From assembly GCF_022829545.1 (NCBI RefSeq), contig NZ_JAKSYM010000403.1, positions 1-64,000 of the forward strand: a stretch of DNA of 64,000 nucleotides, written 5' to 3'. A program made the translations under genes and the position numbers. The notes beneath the pieces were generated by a model. That model had not been told where the DNA came from, did no database searches, and worked only from the letters and a program-made list of their open reading frames with translations. The first letter of the stretch is position 1, and every line of letters starts with the position of its first letter. The stretch is from Methylobacterium sp. J-030 (GTDB lineage: Bacteria > Pseudomonadota > Alphaproteobacteria > Rhizobiales > Beijerinckiaceae). Below are positions 26,543-36,746 of this stretch, piece after piece.

Positions 26543-27553
26543 TCAGATCCGGTAGTGATCCCGATACCAGCGAACGAACCGCTCTACGCCGACCTCGATC
26601 GGCGTGCTCGGCGCGTAACCGACCGCCGCGGCGAGATCCTCGACATCCGCGTAGGTGGCAGGCACGTCGCCCGGCTGCATCGGCAGGAGTGCCTTGCGCG
26701 CCGTGCGGCCGAGGCACGTCTCCAGGATCTCGATCAGGCGCAGCAGTTCGACCGGCTGATGGGTGCCGATGTTGTAGAGCCGGTAGGGGGCGCTGCTGGT
26801 TCCGGGATCGGGCGCGTCCGAGTTCCAGGTGGGATTGCCCCGTGCGGGCGCCCCGGCGAGGCGCACGACGCCTTCAACCACATCGTCGATATAGGTGAAA
26901 TCCCGCCGCATCCGCCCCTGACCGAACACCTGGATCGGCTCCCCCGCCAGGATCGCCCGGGTGAACAGGAACAGCGCCATGTCGGGCCGGCCCCAGGGCC
27001 CGTAGACGGTGAAGAAGCGCAGGCCGGTGCACGGGAGGCCGTAGAGGTGGCTGTAGCTGTGGGCGAAGAGTTCGTTCGCCTTCTTGGTCGCCGCGTAGAG
27101 GCTGACCGGATGATCGACGTTCTGGTGGACGGAGAACGGCATCTGCGTCACCGCGCCGTAGACCGAACTCGACGAGGCATAGATCAGGTGGCCCACATCC
27201 GCGCGCCGGCAACCTTCCAGCACGTTGAGGAAGCCGTCGATGTTGCTTCTCACGTAGGCGTGCGGGTTCTCGATCGAGTGGCGCACCCCCGCCTGCGCGG
27301 CGAGGTGGATGACCGTGTCGAAGGCATGCTCCCGGAAGACGGCTTCCGTGGCCGCCCGGTCGGCCAGATCGATTTTTCGGAAGGTGAACGCGTCGAAGGG
27401 CCGGAGCGCGGCGAGGCGGCTCTCCTTGAGCGCGACATCATAATAGTCGTTCAGATTGTCGAGCCCGACGACGACGCACCCTGCCTCCAGGCAGCGTTTC
27501 GCCACGTGATAGCCGATGAACCCGGCCGCCCCGGTCACCAGGACATATTTCAT
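26543..27553 (-). CDS. UDP-glucuronate 4-epimerase-like NAD-dependent epimerase
   Basis: A 336-residue extended SDR. It has the NAD-binding TGAAGFIGYHVAKRCLEAG, the conserved substrate-loop NDYYDVALKESRL, SSSSVYG, and the catalytic pair in YAATKKANE. The residues around FTVYGPWGRPDMA and the length match UDP-glucuronate 4-epimerases (LpsL/CapI type), which supply UDP-galacturonate for LPS and capsule. The ATG at 27553 starts MKYVLVTGAAGF. It stands alone on the minus strand, 71 bases downstream of the MOSC gene, and may work with the polysaccharide genes at 16-20 kb. Confidence 0.88.
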   Translation of the reverse strand: MKYVLVTGAAGFIGYHVAKRCLEAGCVVVGLDNLNDYYDVALKESRLAALRPFDAFTFRKIDLADRAATEAVFREHAFDTVIHLAAQAGVRHSIENPHAYVRSNIDGFLNVLEGCRRADVGHLIYASSSSVYGAVTQMPFSVHQNVDHPVSLYAATKKANELFAHSYSHLYGLPCTGLRFFTVYGPWGRPDMALFLFTRAILAGEPIQVFGQGRMRRDFTYIDDVVEGVVRLAGAPARGNPTWNSDAPDPGTSSAPYRLYNIGTHQPVELLRLIEILETCLGRTARKALLPMQPGDVPATYADVEDLAAAVGYAPSTPIEVGVERFVRWYRDHYRI

Positions 27554-27624
27554 GGCGCGCTCCGAGGCTGCGGCACGACCCGGATGACGGCGTCGCGACG
27601 GCGAGTGGTTGTAGCCTATCCGGC

Positions 27625-28395
27625 TCAGCCCACCGGCCGCAACGCGTCGCCGCGGGCGATCGCCCCGCCGGCGATCACCTCCGCGTAGACGCCGAGGTCG
27701 CGGTGGCCGAGCCGTGCGTCGAGGGTCCAGGGGATGTCGCAGTCGCGGATGCCGCTCGTCGGATCGACGTTGGTGGCCGCGCAGCGCACCGTCCTCTTGA
27801 TAATCTTCAGCCGCAGCCCGCTCGGCGCCTCGATCACCCGGCCGACCATCTCCAGCTCGGCGAAGGGTGCAAACCCCTCGACCAGCAGGTTGCCGCGGAA
27901 GCGCAGCGGATCCACGGGGACGCCGAGGTAATCCTCCACCGCCGCCACGCTCGCCCGGTTGATCAGCGACACGTAGCCGGTCGGCGAGTCCGTGAAGCGG
28001 TGCTGCGGCGGGGCGGCGAGCACCTTCGGCGCACCGCGCAGGCTCTCGGGGACGTACTGCCGCATCAGATCGGCCAGGCCGTCCCGCCCGGCCTCGGTGT
28101 CGAGGCGGAAGGTCTGCGTGTCGCCGAAGCCCTCGACGGTCAGCGTCGCCGTGGCGTCGTCGTAGCGGGTGCGCAGGCGGGCCAGCGCCTCGTCGCGCAT
28201 CAGCATCAGGTACTTGGTCTTCGGCTGATGCCGATACGCGATCGGGTTGAAGCCGGACGGCCCGTTCTCGATGGCGTAGAGCCGGTCGCCGGGGAAGAAC
28301 CCGCTGGTCTCGAGCTCCGCCCGCTCCACGGGCTCGGGGCTCAGGCCCTTCACCGGATAGCGATAGAGGGCGCTGATGTGAATCGATGCGGTCAT
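27625..28395 (-). CDS. MOSC domain-containing protein (molybdenum cofactor sulfurase C-terminal type)
   Basis: A 256-residue protein with an N-terminal MOSC_N beta-barrel (ALYRYPVKGLSPEPVERAEL) and a C-terminal MOSC domain with the conserved Cys in RTVRCAATNVDP. MOSC proteins bind molybdenum cofactor or deliver sulfur; relatives include YcbX and mARC, which reduce N-hydroxylated compounds. The ATG at 28395 starts MTASIHISALYRYP. It is divergent from clpB. Confidence 0.88.
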   Translation of the reverse strand: MTASIHISALYRYPVKGLSPEPVERAELETSGFFPGDRLYAIENGPSGFNPIAYRHQPKTKYLMLMRDEALARLRTRYDDATATLTVEGFGDTQTFRLDTEAGRDGLADLMRQYVPESLRGAPKVLAAPPQHRFTDSPTGYVSLINRASVAAVEDYLGVPVDPLRFRGNLLVEGFAPFAELEMVGRVIEAPSGLRLKIIKRTVRCAATNVDPTSGIRDCDIPWTLDARLGHRDLGVYAEVIAGGAIARGDALRPVG

Positions 28396-28428
28396 GCGCG
28401 CAGCGTGTCCCTGAAATGATCCGTGACG

Positions 28429-28449
28429 CAAGGGCCTGGCCGGCCCTTG
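28429..28449. repeat. Perfect 8-bp inverted repeat between MOSC gene and clpB
   Basis: CAAGGGCC-TGGCC-GGCCCTTG. Just to its right TGGTG and CACCA form a second small inverted repeat. The region should hold the clpB promoter; a heat-shock-like CTTG is present but no convincing -10 was found. Confidence 0.4.
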
Positions 28450-28593
28450 TGGTGCGCATTTGCAACACCACATCGGGAGGACCGGCGGCCACCATGGCGC
28501 CGGGGCTCTCGTGCGGCGGATAGCCGGAGGGCGACGTTTCGGTGGCGCCGCGCCTCTCGTCGGGCGGCGGATGCCGGTACGGGAGGGTTGTGC

Positions 28594-31218
<2,625 letters not shown>

Positions 31219-32330
31219 TCGTTTTGGCCGGGGCGGCCGGCGTAAGAGCGCTCTCCACCGAAGTGGACACCAGTTCGGCGCACGAGAGCGTGTCACACCA
31301 AAGGCTCAGAGACGTGTGCGATGGCAACGCGATCGGGCACGTCTCTAAGAGCCTGTTTGACCGGATGTCCCGGGTTTCCGAAGGGTTTGACCCAGCCCTT
31401 TCAATGTGTTGGGCTAAGATCCAAGCTATGGCGTCGACCCGGTCTGTACGGCCCTTTTCCCGGGCGCATGGAGCGCCAGCGGAATGCGACCCGGGAGACC
31501 CAGCACGAGACTTCGCGAAGCGTCGATCTGGACCGACCTGAGCCGCTGGCGCGGCGTTTCTTGTGCTGGATCCCGGATCAGGTACCGCTTCGCTCCACCT
31601 GTCCGGGAAAGGGGCGCGCGCTGTGGCGTGGGGTCGCCGACGTCGCCCGGCACTCAGCCCAACACCTTGAAAGGGCTAAGGTTTGCCCTTTGGCCGGTGC
31701 TCAGGGCCACGGTACACGACAGCACGCTATGGCAGATTGATCGGGTGATCCCACCCGACTCCCTTGTATCTGGAACGCGACCTGCGGTGATGATGAGATT
31801 AAGCCTCATCTTGAGGTGACCGCGAAGCGAGCCTCGAATAAGGGCCTCAGGGGTCGCAGTGGCCTCCGGAGGGCTTCTATAAAGGCCTGCGATTCGCTCC
31901 GGCGCCTCACGATGAGGGGATCGGATGGGATGGCCGGCTTGCGGCTTCGCAGTCTCGTGTCGTGCACCGGGGCTCAGGGCAGAGCCCTGAGAAGGTCGTT
32001 CACCAGGGCAATACCCTAGACCCGCGAAACGTCGAGACCCAGCCCCTTTCAAGCTGCGCCCGACATGCTCTCGGGTAACGTTTTTTCATATCGATCACGG
32101 ACCGAGGGCGCCCTGTGCGTTGCTACCGTCTTCGCGCGCGCAGCCATACACTCCAGAGTGACGCCACCTCACCGAGATCGCGTTCCCCTGGGTCGCTTCG
32201 CTCGCGATGACGGTGAGCGGTGGCAGCCAAGTCGAGCGTAAAACACCTTGAAGGGCTGGGTCTCAACCCATCGAAACCGCGACGTGATCCGTCCACGCGA
32301 TCGGGAGTGGGGCCGAAACCCAATGATGCG
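31219..32330. repeat. Gene-free, repeat-rich stretch downstream of clpB
   Basis: About 1.1 kb with no supported coding sequence. It holds a 9-bp perfect inverted repeat (AGAGACGTG / CACGTCTCT, 31308-31346), two arms of a palindromic element that recurs at 58 kb (31451-31517 and 31557-31614), a CCTCATCTTGAGG-to-CCTCACGATGAGG palindromic block (31804-31920), and a GCGAGCGAAGCGACCCAGGG-type repeat (about 32166-32222, complementary orientation). It looks like an accumulation of short interspersed repeats of the REP type. Confidence 0.65.
31451..31614. repeat. Interspersed palindromic repeat, two arms facing outward
   Basis: One arm (31451-31517, with CCCGGGCGCATGGAGCGCCA and CCCAGCACGAGAC) and an inverted arm (31557-31614, with GTGCTGGATCCCGGATCAGG and CACCTGTCCGGGAAAGG) match the two arms of the element at 57988-58156, but in the opposite relative order. 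Confidence 0.65.
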
Positions 32331-33227
32331 CTAGGCGCGCCTTATGGCTTGCGCCAGATCGGCCGCCTGTCCGCGATCCCGGCAGAGCAGCCAGAGGTCG
32401 TCGTGCGATGAAAGCTCGGCATCGAACAGGTCGATCAGGGCGGTAGGCGGCGGCGCCAAATCGGGCCAGTGGAACAGGCCAAAACCGAGAGCCTCGAGGA
32501 GTGGCAGGATCGGGGCCAGATCCCAGAGCATGTTGCTCGTCAGCGTCGCGTCGAGGCGGCCGGTCGCCAGCAGGGCTGCATCCGAGATCGAGCCGCCCTC
32601 GCTCCAGGGGAACCAGCCCCTGCCGTAATCGAGGGTGTAGCGCTGCGCCGAGACGGCCAGCCAGCCGACATGCCCGGTGCGCGTGGCGGGACGCTCCAGC
32701 GGCCGCAGCGGCTCGGTCGGGCGTCCGCCGAGGGTTGGCGCCCAGAGGGCGCGGCCTTCGCAGGCGGCCAGCAGAATGCCGCGCGCCGCCTCCGGGCGGC
32801 CGATGCGGGCGGGGCCGGCGCGGTCCTCGTTCCAGACCGGCAGAGTCATCACGCCGATGCGCGGCCAGCCCGACCGGCAGGCCGCGACCATCACGCCCCA
32901 GCCGGTGAGGCCGCCCGCGAAGGGTCGGGTCCCGTCGATCGGGTCGGCCACGAAGGTCCAGGCGTCCCGGGCGAGCAAAGCCCCAGCGGCGGCGTGGCCC
33001 AGGCCTTCGGCCGTCTCCTCCTCGATCAGGTCGGGGCCGAGTCGTTCGTGCAGCAGACGGCTGACGGCGAGATCGGCCTCGGTCAGAGCCTGGCTCAGGT
33101 CCGAGCCCTTGTTGGTCATGGCGAGACCGCCCGCCCGCATCCGAAGGGCGAGGGGCGCTGCCTCGTCGACGAAGGCCAGCATCCGGGCGAGGACATCCTG
33201 TGCCGCGGCATCGGGCAGAACAGTCAT
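32331..33227 (-). CDS. Inositol monophosphatase-family phosphatase (histidinol-phosphatase-like)
   Basis: A 298-residue Mg-dependent, lithium-sensitive-type phosphatase. It has the metal-binding IEEET segment, motif A DPIDGTRPFAGG and motif B WDLAPILPLLEALG. Members act on inositol phosphate, PAP, fructose bisphosphate or histidinol phosphate; the short form and ligand pattern resemble HisN-like proteins, but the substrate is not certain. The ATG at 33227 overlaps the stop of the NUDIX gene by 4 bases (ATGA), so it is translationally coupled in a GST-NUDIX-phosphatase unit. Confidence 0.85.
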   Translation of the reverse strand: MTVLPDAAAQDVLARMLAFVDEAAPLALRMRAGGLAMTNKGSDLSQALTEADLAVSRLLHERLGPDLIEEETAEGLGHAAAGALLARDAWTFVADPIDGTRPFAGGLTGWGVMVAACRSGWPRIGVMTLPVWNEDRAGPARIGRPEAARGILLAACEGRALWAPTLGGRPTEPLRPLERPATRTGHVGWLAVSAQRYTLDYGRGWFPWSEGGSISDAALLATGRLDATLTSNMLWDLAPILPLLEALGFGLFHWPDLAPPPTALIDLFDAELSSHDDLWLLCRDRGQAADLAQAIRRA

Positions 33228-33799
33228 GGGGCAAACAGCTCGGGATTCCGAAGCATCAGCGCCTGGACGAGCACCAGGGTCTTGAGGTCGGGGAGCCGGC
33301 CCGAACGGGCGGCCACAGCCAGCTCCGCGAGCGGGATCTCGACGGGCAGCACCTGCTCGCCCTCCGCGTGTAGGCCGCCGCCGGGCCCGACCTTGTCGGC
33401 CTGTGCGTAGGGGGCGAGGTAGAGCCAGAGGCGTTCCGAGGACACGCTCGGCATGCTGTAGGCATGCGCCACGCGCTCCAAATGCCGGAGCCGCACGCCG
33501 GCCTCCTCCATGGCTTCCCGGATCGCGGTTGCCTCCGGCTCGCCCCCGTCGAGGCCGCCCGCCGGGGCCTCGTCGAGGGCGGGGTGCTCACCCCAGAAGG
33601 CCGGCCCGACCCGGGCCTGCCGCACGAGCAGCGCCACGCGCCGCTCGGGGTCGTAGGGCAGGACGCAGGCCGCCTCGCCATGATCCTTCAGCGCCCGGGG
33701 CACGGTGCTGCCGTCGGCCAGGGTCAGCGTAGCGATCCCGAAAGTGTTCCACCCGCTATGAATCACCTTCAGCGGCAGCGCGGCCAGCGTCTCGCTCAT
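33224..33799 (-). CDS. NUDIX hydrolase, ADP-ribose pyrophosphatase-like
   Basis: A 191-residue hydrolase of nucleoside diphosphates linked to another moiety. The Nudix box region reads PAGGLDGGEPEATAIREAMEEAGV, with the metal-binding REAMEEAG intact and the spacing before it one residue shorter than the strict signature. N- and C-terminal arms resemble ADP-ribose or GDP-mannose pyrophosphatases. It overlaps the phosphatase gene by 4 bases and starts 9 bases after the GST gene ends. Confidence 0.88.
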   Translation of the reverse strand: MSETLAALPLKVIHSGWNTFGIATLTLADGSTVPRALKDHGEAACVLPYDPERRVALLVRQARVGPAFWGEHPALDEAPAGGLDGGEPEATAIREAMEEAGVRLRHLERVAHAYSMPSVSSERLWLYLAPYAQADKVGPGGGLHAEGEQVLPVEIPLAELAVAARSGRLPDLKTLVLVQALMLRNPELFAP

Positions 33800-33808
33800 C
33801 GGGGCGGA

Positions 33809-34516
33809 TCAGCGCTGGGTGCTGGAGGCGGTCTGGCCGAACATCACCTTCTTGGCGTCCTCGCTCATGGTCTTGCCGAAGTCCGGGTTGACCTCCGGCG
33901 CCCGGGCATAGGCCGCCTTGGTGGCGGGCCGCTCGGCGATGGCGGTGAACCACCGCTTCAGGTTCGGGTGCGCGTCGAGGTTCTGGCCCTGCTTCTCCCA
34001 CGGCACGATCCAGGGATAGCAGGCCATGTCGGCGATGGAGTATTCCGCTCCGGCGACATACGCGCGGTCGGCCAAGCGCCGGTCGAGGACGCCGTACAGG
34101 CGGTTGGTCTCGTTGACGTAGCGCTTGATCGCGTACTCGATCTTCTCGGGGGCGTATTGCGAGAAATGGTGGTTCTGGCCGAGCATCGGGCCCAGCCCGC
34201 CCATCTGCCAGAACAGCCACTGCAGCACCTCGGCCCGGCCGCGCAGGTCGCCCGGGATGAACCGCCCGGTCTTCTCGGCGAGGTAGAGCAGGATCGCGCC
34301 CGATTCGAACAGGGAGACCGGCGCGCCGCCCTCCGCCGGCTCATCGTCGACGATCGCCGGCATGCGGTTGTTGGGGGCGATCTTCAGGAAATCCGGGTTG
34401 AACTGTTCGCCTTTTCCAATATTGATCGGGCTGATCTTGTAAGGCAGGCCTGCCTCTTCAAGGAACATCGTGATCTTGTGGCCGTTCGGCGTCGGCCAGT
34501 AGTAGAGATCGATCAT
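33809..34516 (-). CDS. Glutathione S-transferase, YfcG/GstB-like
   Basis: A 235-residue thioredoxin-fold transferase. The N-terminus MIDLYYWPTPNGHKITMFLEE, the PAIVDDEP cis-proline segment and SGAILLYLAE are the glutathione-binding site of the Nu/YfcG class, followed by an all-helical domain with the SIADMACYPW motif. YfcG-type enzymes mainly reduce disulfides with glutathione. The ATG at 34516 is chosen as the family start; the frame upstream is not conserved. First gene of the GST-NUDIX-phosphatase unit. Confidence 0.92.
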   Translation of the reverse strand: MIDLYYWPTPNGHKITMFLEEAGLPYKISPINIGKGEQFNPDFLKIAPNNRMPAIVDDEPAEGGAPVSLFESGAILLYLAEKTGRFIPGDLRGRAEVLQWLFWQMGGLGPMLGQNHHFSQYAPEKIEYAIKRYVNETNRLYGVLDRRLADRAYVAGAEYSIADMACYPWIVPWEKQGQNLDAHPNLKRWFTAIAERPATKAAYARAPEVNPDFGKTMSEDAKKVMFGQTASSTQR

Positions 34517-34682
34517 CGGCTCACGTCCCGCTATGCCCCCGGCGGACGGGAAGTGGGCCTGCGGGGCGCATCGGTCAAGCTCCAGCTGAAAGCACGCAGA
34601 GGCCACGACGAGCGCTCACGCCTTCAGGCCGGCCCGAAGCGGCGAAGTCGGGGAGCCGATCGCCTGTCTCCCAAGCCGATCA

Positions 34683-34720
34683 CCTCAGGATGAGGGGGTT
34701 GGGTGAGATGGCCGGTGTGG
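34683..34720. repeat. Short interspersed repeat (CCTCAGGATGAGGGGG type)
   Basis: Matches copies at 31905-31944 and 39712-39740 in the core CCTCRSGATGAGGGG followed by a GGRTG-rich tail. It lies in the 213-base gap between the cytochrome and GST genes, which holds no gene. Confidence 0.6.
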
Positions 34721-34729
34721 CGATGGCCC

Positions 34730-35323
34730 TCAGAGCCGCGAAACGTAAGCCGCCAGATCCTTGATGTCGGCCTCGCTCAGCTCCTGTGCGACCTCGTTCA
34801 TCGCAGGGTCGTAACCGGGCCGCGCGTTCGATTTGTAGCCGGCCAATGCTTTCAGCAGATACTCTTCCCGCTGATCGCGGATCCGCGGAATCGCGTCCCG
34901 GCCGGCGAGGTCGGCGCCGTGGCAGGAGTTGCACTGGTGCTTGGACACGAGCGCCTGCGCGCGCGCCGTCAGGGCCGGATCGGCAGGGTCCGCGGTGCGG
35001 GTCGGCGGCGGCAGGGTTCCGACTGCGTCGGCATAGGTGCGCAGATCGTCGTCGGAGAACCCGGCGGCGACGTCGTTCATCGGCGGCGCCTCGCGCTGCT
35101 TCTCCCGGAACTGGAACAGCTGCGTGACGACGTAATCCGGCATCTGGCCGCCGAGCGAGGGCACGCCCTCGGTCTCGGATGTGCCGGCCCCGTGGCAGGC
35201 GACGCAGGGGGCGAGGCGCTCCGGCACGGCCGCATCCGGGGCGGCCAGCGCCGCCCCCGTCAGAAGCGTACCGAGGGCCGGAAGCAGCCCCCGGATCATG
35301 CGTGAACCAACGGAATGCAGCAT
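34730..35323 (-). CDS. Diheme cytochrome c (c4-like), periplasmic
   Basis: A 197-residue protein with a signal peptide (RGLLPALGTLLTGAALA) and two heme-binding motifs, CVACH near residue 41 and CNSCH near 131, in two similar domains as in cytochrome c4. The ATG at 35323 shares bases with the TGA of the upstream dehydrogenase (TGATG), so the two proteins are translated together; an internal ATG at 35299 is also possible. The pairing suggests the cytochrome accepts electrons from the dehydrogenase. Confidence 0.9.
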   Translation of the reverse strand: MLHSVGSRMIRGLLPALGTLLTGAALAAPDAAVPERLAPCVACHGAGTSETEGVPSLGGQMPDYVVTQLFQFREKQREAPPMNDVAAGFSDDDLRTYADAVGTLPPPTRTADPADPALTARAQALVSKHQCNSCHGADLAGRDAIPRIRDQREEYLLKALAGYKSNARPGYDPAMNEVAQELSEADIKDLAAYVSRL

Positions 35324-36612
35324 CACTGGCCGTAGCTGACCCGGTAGATCGCACCGTTATAGTCGTCCGAGACGAGCAGCGAGCCGTCCTTGGCGACGAG
35401 GACATCGACCGGGCGGCCGACATACTTGTTGTCCTGCAGGAACCCGGTCAGGAACGGCTCGACCGCCGCGACCTTGCCGTCCGCCCCCGGCTTGGCCACC
35501 ACGACGGCGCCGCCGAGCTTGGTGGTGCGGTTCCAAGAGCCGTGCTGGGCGATGAAGATCGCGTCGCGGTAGGCCTCCGGGAACATCGTGCCGGTGTAGA
35601 AGCGCATCCCCAGCGAGGCCGTGTGCGGCCCGAGCAGACCCACCGGCGGGGTGAACTCCGCGCAGGAATGGCCCCAGCCGTATTCCGGGTCCGTGAAGGT
35701 GCCCTGGTGGCAGAACGGGAAGCCGAAATGCTGCTTGCCCGGCTGGGTCAGTACGTTCAGCTCGTCGTTCGGGATGTCCTCCGAGACCCAGTCGCGGCCG
35801 TTGTCGGTGAACCAGAGCTGCTTGGTCTTCGGGTTCCAGTCGAACCCGACCGTGTTGCGCACGCCGCGGGCGATCACCTCGGCGTTCTTGCCGTCGAGGT
35901 CGATCCGGCGGATCTGCGCGTGGGTGTCCGGCGGCATCAGGATGTTGCCGGGGGAGCCGACCGGCACGTAGAGCTTGTTGTCCGGGCCGATGGCGATGAA
36001 CTTCCAGCCGTGGGCCTCGTCCTTGGGCAGGTCGTCGTAGACGAGGGTCGGCTTCTCCGAGCCGTCGAGGTGCTTCTCGATGTCGTCGTAGCGCCAGATC
36101 TTGGACAGCTCGGCGACGTAGAGGGCGCCGTCGTGAAAGGCGACGCCGTTCGGCCGGTGCAGGCCCGACGCGATGGTCTTGATCTCGCGTTTCCCGTCCT
36201 GGCCCGCCTGCGGCAGCACCGCGTAGACCTTGCCCACGGTGCGGGTGCCGACGAACAGCGTGCCGTCCGGCGCCTGGGTCATCTCGCGGGCGTTGGCGAG
36301 GCCGCTGGCATAGACCTCGATCGTGAACCCGTCCGGAACCTTGAGCTTGTCGAGGGGCAGCTTGGCGACCGGGGTTGCGAGCGGCGGACCGGCCACCGGC
36401 GCGAGCTTCGCGGCAGCGCCGCCCTCGGGGCGCCCGTAGAGAGCGTCGCCGCGCTCGACCTTCACGCTCGCGGGCGGGGCGGCGGTGGCAGGTGTCTCCT
36501 GCGCGCGGGCGGCGCGGGGCGTCACGGCGCCCAGGCCGAGGCAGGCGAGCGCGGCCGCGAGGCTGCGGCTCAGGGTGGGCTTGCGGGTCGGGGTCTTGAG
36601 AGTCGGCGTCAT
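35323..36612 (-). CDS. PQQ-dependent-type soluble sugar/sorbosone dehydrogenase
   Basis: A 429-residue exported protein (signal peptide ending near ARAQETP) with a six-bladed propeller of the soluble glucose/sorbosone dehydrogenase family. Visible family segments are DGFTIEVYASGL, GLHRPNGVAF, RNTVGFDWNPKT, QHGSWNRT and GRPVDVLVAKDGSLLVSDDYNGAIYRVSY. Family members oxidise sugars or aldehydes with PQQ in the periplasm. The ATG at 36612 follows GGGAGACACC. It is coupled to the diheme cytochrome c gene. Substrate unknown; two pqqA genes lie about 9 kb away in the same window. Confidence 0.9.
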   Translation of the reverse strand: MTPTLKTPTRKPTLSRSLAAALACLGLGAVTPRAARAQETPATAAPPASVKVERGDALYGRPEGGAAAKLAPVAGPPLATPVAKLPLDKLKVPDGFTIEVYASGLANAREMTQAPDGTLFVGTRTVGKVYAVLPQAGQDGKREIKTIASGLHRPNGVAFHDGALYVAELSKIWRYDDIEKHLDGSEKPTLVYDDLPKDEAHGWKFIAIGPDNKLYVPVGSPGNILMPPDTHAQIRRIDLDGKNAEVIARGVRNTVGFDWNPKTKQLWFTDNGRDWVSEDIPNDELNVLTQPGKQHFGFPFCHQGTFTDPEYGWGHSCAEFTPPVGLLGPHTASLGMRFYTGTMFPEAYRDAIFIAQHGSWNRTTKLGGAVVVAKPGADGKVAAVEPFLTGFLQDNKYVGRPVDVLVAKDGSLLVSDDYNGAIYRVSYGQ

Positions 36613-36746
36613 GGTGTCTCCCGATGCGGCCCGTTCTCGCTCAAGCCGCGTGTTCTGCACTCTTTATTCAACGAGAAGCTTCGAGACGCGAGCCGACAGA
36701 CGGACGCGGATGCGACAGCGCCCCGCGGCCGTAACCCGACCCGGGA

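Noticed and set aside
31219..32330. CRISPR array in the repeat-rich stretch
   Set aside because: The repeats are unlike each other, irregularly spaced and palindromic; there are no regular spacers and no cas genes in the window.
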